Shown in pieces: positions 25,615-36,138 of a stretch of 64,000 nucleotides of DNA (position 1 is the stretch's first letter; each line of letters opens with the position of its first letter). The notes beneath the pieces are model-generated. The model saw only the letters and a program-made list of their open reading frames with translations, made no database searches and was not told where the DNA came from. Source of the DNA: Zygnema cylindricum (lineage: Eukaryota; Streptophyta; Zygnematophyceae; Zygnematales; Zygnemataceae); the NCBI GenBank assembly GCA_037447655.1, contig JBBHKE010000501.1, positions 1-64,000 on the forward strand, written 5' to 3'. Both the position numbers and the translations under genes were made by a program.

Positions 25615-26057
25615 GTCTCTCTCTCTCTTTTCTCTCTCCCTCTCTCTAGGCCATGCCCATGCTCTCTCTAGTCCCTTCTTTTGACATTTACAACGATTTT
25701 TGCATTCCCAATCAAGATTTGGTCCTGTTCTGCTCTTTACTTTTGTTTTTATTTGAAGAAAGCTACACTGTGAATCACTACTAGCATTATTAACACTTTT
25801 TTTGTATTGGTTTGTATTGGCTCCTGAATACGCCATAAAAAATACTGTTTGCTTCTGTAAAGCGTCAATTCTTTTTGCGGTTGATAATCGTCTATGTCAT
25901 TTGTAACAATTTCTTTACTGGAGTAGCGATTCACCGACAAATTGTGGTGTCAATGCACTCAAGATGATGTTGCAAAACCAATCTCAATTGTTGTGAGATT
26001 ATGTTTTGGTGCAGGCTTGAATATTTAGGACGCTTTGTTGGCCTACGATGGGGCTGA
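23048..26057 (+). CDS. Serine/proline-rich protein of unknown function, 717 aa, three exons
   Basis: Model: exons 23048-24960, 25229-25426 and 26015-26057, joined at GT-AG introns with phase kept at each junction. The long first exon encodes a low-complexity, probably disordered region rich in S, P, Q and G. Residues about 567-638 look helical or coiled-coil (LQVTVQGVAQSVQQV, SQELSELRAAVSKLSEGL). Exons 2-3 give a compact, acidic, leucine-rich tail with VPLPSDLG, TRKDFVDLTPEAVLELL and RLEYLGRFVGLRWG, then a stop at 26055-26057. The short last exon shows why the tail is easily missed. Translation may start at 23048 or at the second ATG, 23066, which has a better context (ACCATGGGA). I do not recognise the family. 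A scaffold or regulatory role is conceivable from the composition, but that is inference only. Confidence 0.75.
25534..25648. repeat. (CT)n microsatellite in intron 2 of the 717-aa gene
   Basis: About 115 bp of nearly uninterrupted CT dinucleotides, then impure CT-rich sequence. It lies between exon 2 and the tiny last exon and creates a spurious RE-repeat open frame on the minus strand. Confidence 0.95.
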
Positions 26058-27655
26058 CACAGAAAAAGATGGAGACTATCATCTTCATTGCTGAAAATTG
26101 GAAAAGTGAAGACAAGAATTTGAGCGAGGTCAACATGTCCATTTCAAGACAACGTGGAAGTCATGATGCTTGTATTCTGGCGAGGAAATTATTGTGCTGA
26201 CCAGAGGAAATTATTCCGTATGCATGATTTGAATCGTATAAATGACTCGCAGAATTTGCTACGTGGAGCATCATTTTTGCGTTTATGATGGGGCATTCTT
26301 TTCCTTTATTATCGAAAAGATCAATGTGTGATCACCTGATGCAAGTTTGTAAGCGATGTAGCTGGGCCGAAACGAGGGAATTATAAATAGGGAATAGAGA
26401 CGAGCAGTGGAGGAGAATAAGGGGTGTGGTAAAAATCTTTCAGCGATAGGGAATAGAGACGAGTAGTGGAGGAGAATAAGGGGCGTGGTAAAAATCTTTC
26501 ACACCTAAGTCTGGAATCAATCAGTTTTTTGTAGCCAGGGTAGTGTGATAATCAGAGTCATAGAAACCTTGAATATGAGATTAGGTCTGTGATGATTTCC
26601 ATATCCACAACGTGACAAAGTTTAAGATCGAATTTCATAAATTAATGAATCTGATAGCTTATCTTTCTTTGGTGTAGCTAGAACAATAATCTGAAATAAG
26701 GGAACAAGATGCACAATGGTGGTTCTCGGTTTTTAGTCAGTGCATATAACATCAGAATAGAAACTAGAATTTGGGATGACCTAGTGTGACTCGAATGTAC
26801 TGCACCATAATTGTGGTTGAACAAATATGTTGTGACAAAAGAGACCTCAAACGATTGTCTTTGGATGTTACTTATGATTGATAGTCTTCTGAGTCCCTTG
26901 TCTGTTTATGATACTGGAATTCAATGTTTATTCAGACGGCACTCAAATTTGGTGCAGACGCAGTAAGCCTGCATAAAGAGGAAATAAGTTGCTGATTGTT
27001 TGTACCAGAAGTGCTATTTCTGTGTTGAATTGCATTTCTGTTGATGGTAGCTGCCGACTCGGATTGGTTGGGTACCATTTAGGACGGAAAAACTAGCTGA
27101 CAAGCTTTGTCCAAGTATGCTGTGCTATTTCTGTCAGAATATTTCAGGTGACTGTGGGGAGGAGGGATGGATGGTGAACAAATTTATGCTGCCCAGAAGG
27201 AAATGTTTCAATTAGCTTCGTCGACAGGCGGCAGTCTTAAAGACGGCAGATGTCAGTCATGTTTTCCAGAGTGTTTGCATGATTCTTGCAGTTAGTGTTA
27301 TATGGGTTTGAAGGAGTGTTTGCATTGTCTGTTTTGCTGCAAGTACATGGTCCGTCATCAACTTTCATATGCATTTGACAGCTTACATTAACTCTTACGA
27401 GGTGACATAATTTGGTCGGAAGAAGTGGACACGAGATAATAATCTTCCAGTGGATGGAGTTTCTGTTGTATATTCTATCCCTGCCGCAACTAGCTGCTAG
27501 GTTGCAGGTTAACTGGAGAAAACCCTAAGGCAGTGAGTGGTTGGCTGAAAGTAAAGCAGACAATCGAACAGAGATCTAGTCTTCCATCTTCCCTTACCCC
27601 TTCTCCTCTGCCTTGAGCATCGATGACTTCATCCTCCTGCTTCCCTTCCACCATG
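26058..27655. other. 3' flank of the 717-aa gene; no further gene
   Basis: Presumably 3' UTR and spacer. A 59-bp tandem duplication is at 26387-26503. No splice-supported coding sequence was found. Confidence 0.5.
26387..26503. repeat. Two-copy 59-bp tandem duplication
   Basis: The block ATAGGGAATAGAGACGAG to AAAAATCTTTC is present at 26387 and 26446 with two base differences. It lies about 330 bp after the stop codon of the 717-aa gene, possibly in its 3' UTR. Confidence 0.85.
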
Positions 27656-28735
27656 CAGTCTGTTTCCCTCTCCTTAATACCCCAACCCCGCATGCTTTTC
27701 CCACCTCTTTTCCACTCCAATCACCTCCTGCACACACTTCTTAAACCTCTTCACCTATTGTCCAACACCTGCTTCCTCTTCCAAGTCACCATTTCCTGAT
27801 CCAAGATAACGCACGCATGTGTATTCCTCGCTTTCTCTTCCCGATCTGAGTTTTTCCTTCTTACATTCTGAACTATCACCCGAGGTGACACACTCATTTT
27901 CAGCTGTCACATGGCTAGCTTATAACATTGAGACATTACATTTCCACTTCCCTCTACACCACATTTCTGCGGAAATAAGTATCATCCAACCATGTCAAAG
28001 GGGACACCGGCAGAGACAGAAGGGTTGACCAGTGAACTGAGCATACTATTAAATTTATGTTCCTATGCCTTCACTAACCGTGGAGGCACAAGCAGTCTTA
28101 GTCAATCACTTTTCCTGTGGCGGTTCAACCCCCTCAACATCATCTAAAAGTCTTATGAAAGGGTCTTGATACACTTGGCATCTTCATAAAGATCACTGAA
28201 TTTGAACTCTGGGGGAAACAGCTGAAAATTGCAGAAAATCCTTGGCATTTCAAGTACCGGAAATAACTATGTTTGTAGAAGCCCTCACTTCATAACATGT
28301 GTACCTTCAAACCATATTGTGAATCATGTATCACCATGTGGATCACACCTCATATGATATAGACTTCAGTTAACACTACAGAGTCACATCAAATAACATC
28401 AAGGTTCATGTTATACTATCCATACAGTATTGGCTCCTGAAAGTACGATTCAGAAGGAAAAACATTATGAGCACACCACTGCAAAGTTGCAAGCAAAATA
28501 TTTTGCAGACAAAAAAAGAAATCAATTCTTATGCAAAAAAATTAATTCTTATGCAAAAAACCGTCTCAGGAGGGCAAGAAACAAAAAAAGATGACAGTTT
28601 TGCAAAAGTCAGGCAACTTCTTATCATCTATCTGCTGTAAGTCACATGGACATGTAAAACAAACTTCCTTTCTTCAAAAATGCACTAGACAGAGCTGTGA
28701 AGTAAGTCATCGACAAAAGACCGATTCCTAGGACT

Positions 28736-31700
28736 TCATCCCTGAAGCCTACTCATACTCCTTGAGCGTATAATGCTTCTTCCCATGTTGAGGTCCGGTG
28801 TTCGAGCCCCATCGTTAACATTCTCCACATTAACAGTCTCGACATTAACGGGCAAAGTTGGTTGAGAGGCTCCTGCAAGGGACCAGCTACTAGGACTTCG
28901 TCTAGATGTGCGGACGGATGTAGATGTTGTCTCCTCTTTCTTGGTTCCAGACACACCCCGTCGACGTGACCTCTCAGCCCTCTCACCTCCCAAACGAGAA
29001 CTGCTTCGGACAGAACTTGTCGCTCCACCAGAACTGTGATTGCGGTGATGTCCCCCGGATGATTTTTTGCTTCCTGTTGGAGCTCGTGTGGAAGACCGTC
29101 CACTCCGTACTTGAGCCCCACTAAGACCTAGGCGGCTTCCATCTGCTGCAGCTTCTCTGGCAGAGATGGTCTTCACAGAGTTGTGGTTGAGGTATATAAG
29201 ATGAGGCAGCAAACCTGTCATGGAAAAAGATAAAAGAGAAATACATGAGCCTCGGAGTGGAAAGAAGACAGCTGGATGGGAACAAAAAACGTGAGGAGAA
29301 AGCAAATGGAAAAACCTCAATGCAGTTCGGTTCTCAAGTAAAGAAAATGCTAACTTGAATGGCTTTCCATGCTTAACTTGCTCAGATAACCCCAAGCCGC
29401 GATTTTCTCACAGATCTCCGCCCTAAAGTCCTCACAACATTCTTTTTCTACAGGCTGTGAGACAAGAAGAAAAGGAAAACATACCAGTGATAAAGCGCTT
29501 GAAAGCATCTTCCCCAAGATTTACATGAATGGGATTTCCTGCCAAGTTCAGAGATTGCATGGACCCATAATTGGCTGCTAGTTGACTCAAAGCTTTTGTA
29601 CTTGTCAGCTTGTTGCCGCCCAAGTCCAATACTGCTAGCTTCAGCAACCGGTGGAGACCCTCAACTTCACTTATCTTGTTCCCAGCCAGATAAAGCTCAC
29701 GAATTGAGGTGCAACTAGCCAGACCTGAACGCCCATACAACAGTGGAGATGTGTTAAATCGTGTAAAAAGACAATACCCAAAGAAGGAGATGAAAAAACC
29801 ATGACATTCACCAAATTATGAGTTCAAAGCCCAAAATAGCAATCCTTTAGAAGCTGAGAGCACAGCAGAGGGTTTCTCTACTACAAACTATAACTCCATA
29901 ATCTTGTCAAATTCACAACAATCACAAAAACGAAGAAGACAGAAGCCCATATAGCACACTTACCATGTCCAATCCGTGTCAGACGGTTGTGACCAAGGTT
30001 TAGGATTCTCAGGCGAGTCATATCCCGCAGTCCCTCTATGGCGACAAGGCGGTTGTGAGACAGATCAAGACTGTGGAGACTGCGTGGCAGTGTCCCCGCA
30101 TGTATGCGACCTGTAAACAACATTAAGATGTAAGTATAGTGCAGTAGCAAGTATCGAACAGAACATGTAAGTACCCACTGGTGACATGTAATTATCCTGC
30201 AGTAACATGCATATGTGATGAAATAATACGTTATTATCATAAGTAACACATAATTAGAGTGCAGCACCATACAAGCATCCTGCAGTAACACGCAAGTCGC
30301 ATGCAACAACAGTAAAGCATCGTGCACTGGAACAGGAGCTGAAAATCACCATGCTCAAGTTCAACAAATTTTGCATGAATTGAAATTCCAGAAGCCCTCA
30401 GCAACAAAGGGGGATGACATCGAAGGTCTGTCTCTCACCAATGGAATTGTGTGAAAGGCAGAGACTCTTCAAGTAGTGGAATGATGCCAAGGCAGGCACA
30501 ACCTTCAGAGCACGACATGGAAAATTAGCCGCTCCTGCAGATCTATCGAGAGTCTTTGCACAACGATTTGCATACTCCACATCCATATCAAGTAAGGCCC
30601 CACTGCCTCCTCCTCCTCCTGATGACTCAAAGCCAAAGCCTTCATGTCCTACAGACAGTCCCCCTAACGCTGCCAGCTGTCCAGAGGACATAGCTTTCTT
30701 CCCGTGTGAGAATACAGGCACAACTGAATGAGATGACTGCAATTCTTCCTCCTGAGAAAACTCTAGTAAATGAGGCTGTTCAATATCATCTGGAGAAAAG
30801 GAGCCCTCTAACGCAACTCGACTCACCCACTCACGAACCCTAGCCATACTCCCACCTGAAAGCCTCCCTGACAATAAAGCAGCGGCCAAAAGCCTTTTCT
30901 GTTCATTTGCATCTGCTCCTTTCAAATCAATTCCTTCCACGACAGTTAAAAGTTCATCACAATTTCCGTCTTTGTTTTCGGCCATGGAGACCACTTGGCC
31001 CAAGACTTCCGGTGCACTACGAGCACTTGGCGCCTTCCAGTCGGCTTCCATCTCTCCACTCAATGGAGACAATACCTCAGAGGAATAATCCTTCCCTCCT
31101 GAAACTTCCTTCAAAGACGCATTCAGCGATATACTTGGAGTAGCTCTCTCGACCTTGACCTCTCCCTCCCTCCCTCTGCTCCCATCTCCCTCTGCTAGTT
31201 GGTCTGAAGATGTGGATCTGTCTTGTTCGATTTGAACAGACCTTTCCTGATTTACTACCTCCATTGTTTGAGGCATAGAGCTCAAAGTGGTCAGCTGGGA
31301 AGTCCATGCTCCATCATCTCCTTCACTTGGAGCAGATCTAGCAGCATCTCCAAAATCATATTCTGACAGAACCCTAAATGTATTTCCAGGATCACTAAGA
31401 TGGCATCCCATTCCTCCTTCATTATAAGTGCCTTCTCCACAACGCGACAAACTTTCATCACTTGCAGATCGTCGATGTACCATACTTCCTCCACATCCGT
31501 CACTGATGTCACAACCGTCTGATTCAAAGGCATGTACTTCACCACCGATATCAGATCCGCCTTGTACTCCATTTTGCTCGATTTCATCTTCACAATTCTC
31601 TTTCTGTGAATCACTCCTTTTGTCTTCCCGACCGTTTTGTCCCTTCATATCTCTTCCTTCTCCAAAATATACTCCAGGGTCACTGAGATGTTCCGGAACC

Positions 31701-31948
31701 CCGTGCTCCCTCTCATCACAATAAGGCAAAGATTGCGTTATGCAGCTGACAGCCGACGGAGAAAAATCGGCGCTTTGAGAATCGCCGGCAGAAATGATAT
31801 CGCCTGTGGATCTCGAAAACTTTCCACGCGATATTGGCAAACTCGAAGGAGTCTCTTTCAACTCAGGTCCTTTCTCTTTCCCATCCATGACTTTAGAGGG
31901 CCGTTTCCTAGTAAGAAGAGAGAACAATCCAAGCTTGCCCATTCCCAT
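28736..31948 (-). CDS. LRR protein, 'outer arm dynein light chain 1-like' plant family, copy 1 (791 aa)
   Basis: Exons on the minus strand: 31948-30439, 30110-29964, 29724-29485 and 29214-28736. All introns are GT-AG, and the same phase (one leftover G) is kept at each junction. Residues 1-480 form an acidic, serine-rich, probably disordered region beginning MGMGKLGLFSLL. From about residue 488 there are 22-residue leucine-rich repeats: LKSLCLSHNSI, LHSLDLSHNRL, LRILNLGHNRL, IRELYLAGNKI, LAVLDLGGNKL and LNLAGNPI, then the capping motif LLPHLIYLNHNSVK. A basic S/R-rich tail (to residue 791) ends RSMSRLQG. The order, spacing and LAGNKISEVEGLHRLLKL motif match what I recall of plant proteins annotated as outer arm dynein light chain 1-like; they are not dynein motors and their function is poorly known. 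A G-box pair lies upstream. The frame is intact. A near-identical paralogue is at 36139-39437. Confidence 0.88.
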
Positions 31949-32233
31949 GGTGGCAGCTTAACCGGAAACAACTTTTTTCTAGAAGAACTCCACTCACTCT
32001 TAACTCAGAAACTGCCAAAACGTAAATCCTCTCACAAACAATTCAAGTGCTTAGGTGTAGCCAGAAATCCGTACAAATGGTTGTACTCTCGAGAGTTGAG
32101 AAGCGGTCTTCTCTCCCTTCTCGCAGCCCGGGATGTCACATTTGAACAGAGGATAAAAAGAGGATAAAATCCCCTCCTTTCAGGTCCTTAGCCGTAGTCC
32201 AGACAAACCCCGTGGACCATGCGCACAAGACGC

Positions 32234-32294
32234 CACGTGTGCAGTTTCTCCAAAGAGCGCCAGGTGTGCAGTTTCTCGTGCGACCTGACACGTG
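32234..32294. promoter_or_regulatory. G-box pair upstream of LRR gene 1
   Basis: Two CACGTG hexamers (32234-32239 in GCCACGTGTG and 32289-32294 in GACACGTGGC) lie about 290-350 bp upstream of the start codon at 31948. Both are kept in the duplicate at 39723-39728 and 39778-39783. In plants such ACGT cores bind bZIP and bHLH factors (light, ABA or stress responses); use here is inferred. Confidence 0.5.
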
Positions 32295-33322
32295 GCACGC
32301 CCACGCGTGCGGGGGATGCTAAAGGACGGGCCAGAGTGGACGGAGGAGGAAGGGAAGGAAGGGGCATGCAGAGGCCAGACGACAGGGGCAGGTGAGCCCG
32401 AGAAGGGAGAGAGAGGAAAGAGATAGAAGGGAGGAGGAGAGAGGGATAAAATAGAAGGTGGTTGTTCAAGCTTTGTCTAACGGACCGAAAGCGAGTTCTG
32501 ACAGGCGGAGAGAACTAAAGTGGGCGGCGTTAAATGAAAGTACAGTACAGTACACAGCTTTGCAGAGGGTTCAGGGTCGCTCGTGCGGTCAAACGTAAAC
32601 GAGACTTAAAATATCGTACGAACGCCGAGCGAAAAGCTACCGGTAAGCGACAGCTGTAAGCTGTCCTCCTGTCCGCGGCCTGGCAGAGACCATTCGGCAG
32701 CGACACGCGTAGAATCAAAGACACGAGTACAGGACAAATTCGGGTGTCGCATATTCGTTGGCCACCTGAGAAGAACGTGAGGTTCCTGAATCTCGATTAT
32801 TGTCGGACGGCAGTGGATGCTAGATATTTTTATACTTGTGATGTCGCTCCAATATTGGTGTATGTCCAAGGCTGGTCGTCGGCACATGTCGTCCGAAGTG
32901 CACCTTTGGCAAACGATTTCGTCCGTCTGCAGGAAGAGTTGCCCTTGTTGCGCGTTGTGACCAGGTTGACGAGGCCAGGGGGTACGTTTGACATACGCGC
33001 AGGAAGAGGTACACCGTACATATTTTGAATGTTCCGTTTCAAACTTCATAATAATTGGCGTGACATTCGAAACGCGGAACTGACGGTTAACCGCCTTTGA
33101 ACGTAGACAGTTGCGATTGTACCCTGCGAAACTGAAATTTAACGTTCAGCAGAAATAATATATTGTCCGTACGCTTAACGACCGTCAAAACGTTTTGTAA
33201 AATTAGGCGCCAAACGTCATCGTCTACCGTACTGTCCACTCCTTTTCGAACTCAGATTCGGCTGTATAAACTTCACTTCAATTCGACATAGATAGAACTC
33301 TACAGTACTGTACTGTACAGTA

Positions 33323-33441
33323 CACCGCGAATCGTAATTACTAATTAGAGTAATGAAAAAATTAGAGTACAAAAACTTTAAAAAAACAATTAGAGTAATG
33401 AATGCTAATTTATGTGATAGAGCTGTTTCAAGTATGAAGTT
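33323..33441. mobile_element. Truncated end of the TA-flanked MITE family
   Basis: TA then CACCGCGAATCGTAATTA at 33323, matching the 16186 element for its first ~18 bases, then AATTAGAGTAATGAAA sequence. No matching right end follows before the TIR element beginning at 33442, so it is truncated or interrupted. Confidence 0.5.
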
Positions 33442-34223
33442 TAGGGTGCGTCTCTGTGTGCTTAAGTAAGGGTTTTTTTCTGACGTTTTCCTGTAAAACT
33501 TAGAGCCGTACCGCGTAAGTTTCAACCGTACAAAAAAATAGAGAAAAAGAGAAGTACATTTTGCGTCATCATCGAATTTAAGATGTACTACATGTTGTCG
33601 TCTTGTGTTTTTCGACCCACTTCGACGAAAAAAAACGTCATCTTCAACCTTATGTTTAAAACACATGCGCGATGTGTTTTAAAATTAGGGATTTTCTATA
33701 AACAAATAGGAACATATATTCGCACGTGCCGTAATTTTCGAAAATTATCAAACGATTTCAAGCGACGTGGAAATGTACACGATTCACTATGTTTTGTCCG
33801 GTTTTGTTTAATACGACAGGGAGAAGTACACAGTTTTTTTTGTTTTGTTCGTTTCCATCCAGTTTGGATTTATATTTTGCAGGGGTCTCAAGGTTACGAT
33901 ACCATTTCACGTCGACCCGACAATAGACGCAAAGGCAAAGCGCATCTCCTTCAACCGTAAAACGACACAGGCTGGAGGGCGGTAGGTGTACCATGTCACG
34001 AAATGTCACGTGACATCACAAGCAGTTACTGAAAATAACGTGCGTCATCACAGATTGTAGACGTTGACAGCCGTCACAGGCATTGTCAGCATATACAATC
34101 GTCACACCCTTAAGTAACAATTTCGGTGTTACACATAGGGACACTTTAAATCCGGGTCCGCCGGATCTGCGCTAAAAAACAAAGTAAGTTTGCTAAGTTT
34201 CAAATACATGGGGACAAACCCTA
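33442..34223. mobile_element. TIR element, copy 2 (relative of 19719-20441)
   Basis: Left TAGGGTGCGTCTCTGTGT and right ATACATGGGGACAAACCCTA are inverted ends. The interior aligns in order with 19719-20441 (TTTTCCTGTAAAACTTAGAG, AGAAGTACATTTTGCGTCAT, GATGTACTACATGTTGTCGT). It encodes nothing conserved; its origin class is uncertain. Confidence 0.7.
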
Positions 34224-34324
34224 ACTCGTAGAAATCGGAGAGGTCAATTTGAAAAAATCGTTAGTGATTGTGAATCCGTACTATTCCATACAAGTAAAAG
34301 AATTTGAATTTTACATGTGCCGCA

Positions 34325-34545
34325 GTTTGTACATTTTCCGTACAATTTCCGTCTCTATTCGTGATAGTCCGTACATTTTCGATACAATTCCGTACATTTT
34401 CCGTAAAATTCTTGTTCAGTTTACCGAACAGAAAGTACTACGAAGTGCAACTTATCTTTTCATCAAAGTCCGTACATTTCTCGTACAAAACCGTACAGTT
34501 TCCGTAAAATGTCCGTTTAGTTTACCGGACAGAAAGTACATCACG
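34325..34545. repeat. Array of CCGTACATTTTCCGTA-like subrepeats
   Basis: At least eight degenerate copies of CCGTACA(T/A)TTTCCG, with two copies of a longer block CAGTTTACCG(A/G)ACAGAAAGTAC (34418-34437 and 34518-34538). Such short clustered repeats often occur subterminally in DNA transposons. No terminal repeat could be matched. Confidence 0.5.
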
Positions 34546-34802
34546 TTTTTTCACGATTTTTTCAAAATTCACGAATAATACGTAAAAATCGGAAAAAATG
34601 AAAAAATCGCGCGATTTGAACAACTATGAAAGTTGGCTTCTCGTCTTGTTCGTGAAACATTTCGTGCAGAATAATACTGTACTGAATCTTGCAACTTTTT
34701 TTGTATTGAGAGTTTTGCATATTGAAATGTCACATACGATTCATACCATATACGCCATTCATACGCTACGTACGCTTCGAACATAAGCCAGAGGTCGCAA
34801 AC

Positions 34803-34910
34803 GGTCAACCGAAACCGTGACTGGCCGTTAACCGACCGCCCGCGCCGGATCCGGAACGGATTCGGTTGCCAAATTTTGGGGGTCGGGCGGTTACGGTCGG
34901 TTGACTCACC
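34803..34910. repeat. GC-rich imperfect inverted repeat (hairpin)
   Basis: Left arm GGTCAACCG...ACCGACCGCCCG (34803-34841) is complementary, with gaps, to right arm CGGGCGGTTACGGTCGGTTG (34883-34904). It is a fold-back structure of about 108 bp, likely a MITE remnant. Confidence 0.5.
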
Positions 34911-36138
34911 AAGAAAAAAAAAACGGTCAGTAACGGTCGGTCAAACAAAAAACCAAAAAAAATGAAAATTTTGTACTTTTTTTTTCCAACATTATTGTTC
35001 TTTGTACTTTTGGTATCGTGGAAGTACGTGGCATCATGATTAGCGTCGCAAATCTGACAGTCTGTTTCCCTCTCCTTAATACCCCAACCCCGCATGCTTT
35101 TCCCACCTCTTTTCCACTCCAATCACCTCCTGCACACACTTCTTAAACCTCTTCACCTATTGTCCAACACCTGCTTCCTCTTCCAAGTCACCATTTCCTG
35201 ATCCAAGATAACGCACGCATGTGTATTCCTCGCTTTCTCTTCCCGATCTGAGTTTTTCCTTCTTACATTCTGAACTATCACCCGAGGTGACACACTCATT
35301 TTCAGCTGTCACATGGCTAGCTTATAACATTGAGACATTACATTTCCACTTCCCTCTACACCACATTTCTGCGGAAATAAGTATCATCCAACCATGTCAA
35401 AGGGGACACCGGCAGAGACAGAAGGGTTGACCAGTGAACTGAGCATACTATTAAATTTATGTTCCTATGCCTTCACTAACCGTGGAGGCACAAGCAGTCT
35501 TAGTCAATCACTTTTCCTGTGGCGGTTCAACCCCCTCAACATCATCTAAAAGTCTTATGAAAGGGTCTTGATACACTTGGCATCTTCATAAAGATCACTG
35601 AATTTGAAACTCTGGGGGAAACAGCTGAAAATTGCAGAAAATCCTTGGCATTTCAAGTACCGGAAATAACTATGTTTGTAGAAGCCCTCACTTCATAACA
35701 TGTGTACCTTCAAACCATATTGTGAATCATGTATCACCATGTGGATCACACCTCATATGATATAGACTTCAGTTAACACTACAGAGTCACATCAAATAAC
35801 ATCAAGGTTCATGTTATACTATCCATACAGTATTGGCTCCTGAAAGTACGATTCAGAAGGAAAAACATTATGAGCACACCACTGCAAAGTTGCAAGCAAA
35901 ATATTTTGCAGACAAAAAAAGAAATCAATTCTTATGCAAAAAAATTAATTCTTATGCAAAAAACCGTCTCAGGAGGGCAAGAAACAAAAAAAGATGACAG
36001 TTTTGCAAAAGTCAGGCAACTTCTTATCATCTATCTGCTGTAAGTCACATGGACATGTAAAACAAACTTCCTTTCTTCAAAAATGCACTAGACAGAGCTG
36101 TGAAGTAAGTCATCGACAAAAGACCGATTCCTAGGACT

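Larger units (their letters stand above)
27656..33296. repeat. Segmental tandem duplication, unit 1 (carries LRR gene 1)
   Basis: This ~5.6-kb unit is repeated in direct orientation at 35058-40856, offset 7402 bp at the left edge. The left breakpoint is at CAGTCTGTTTCCC in both units. Homology ends after TTCGACATAGATAG near 33296 and 40856. The unit contains the whole four-exon LRR gene with about 1.1 kb of 3' flank and 1.3 kb of 5' flank. Confidence 0.95.
33297..35057. other. Insert-rich spacer between the two duplicated units
   Basis: The ~1.76 kb between the units holds a truncated MITE end, a TIR element, a tandem array of CCGTACATTTTCCGTA-like motifs and a hairpin. None of these shows homology to the duplicated unit, so they are either the original spacer or later insertions. 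No gene. Confidence 0.6.

Noticed and set aside
25480-25836. 118-codon minus-strand open frame with RE repeats
   Set aside because: Product of the CT microsatellite in an intron.
28736-31948. Dynein motor component
   Set aside because: Resemblance is limited to the leucine-rich repeats shared with axonemal light chain 1. The long disordered N-terminus and basic tail fit the plant family of that annotation name, which is not shown to act with dynein.
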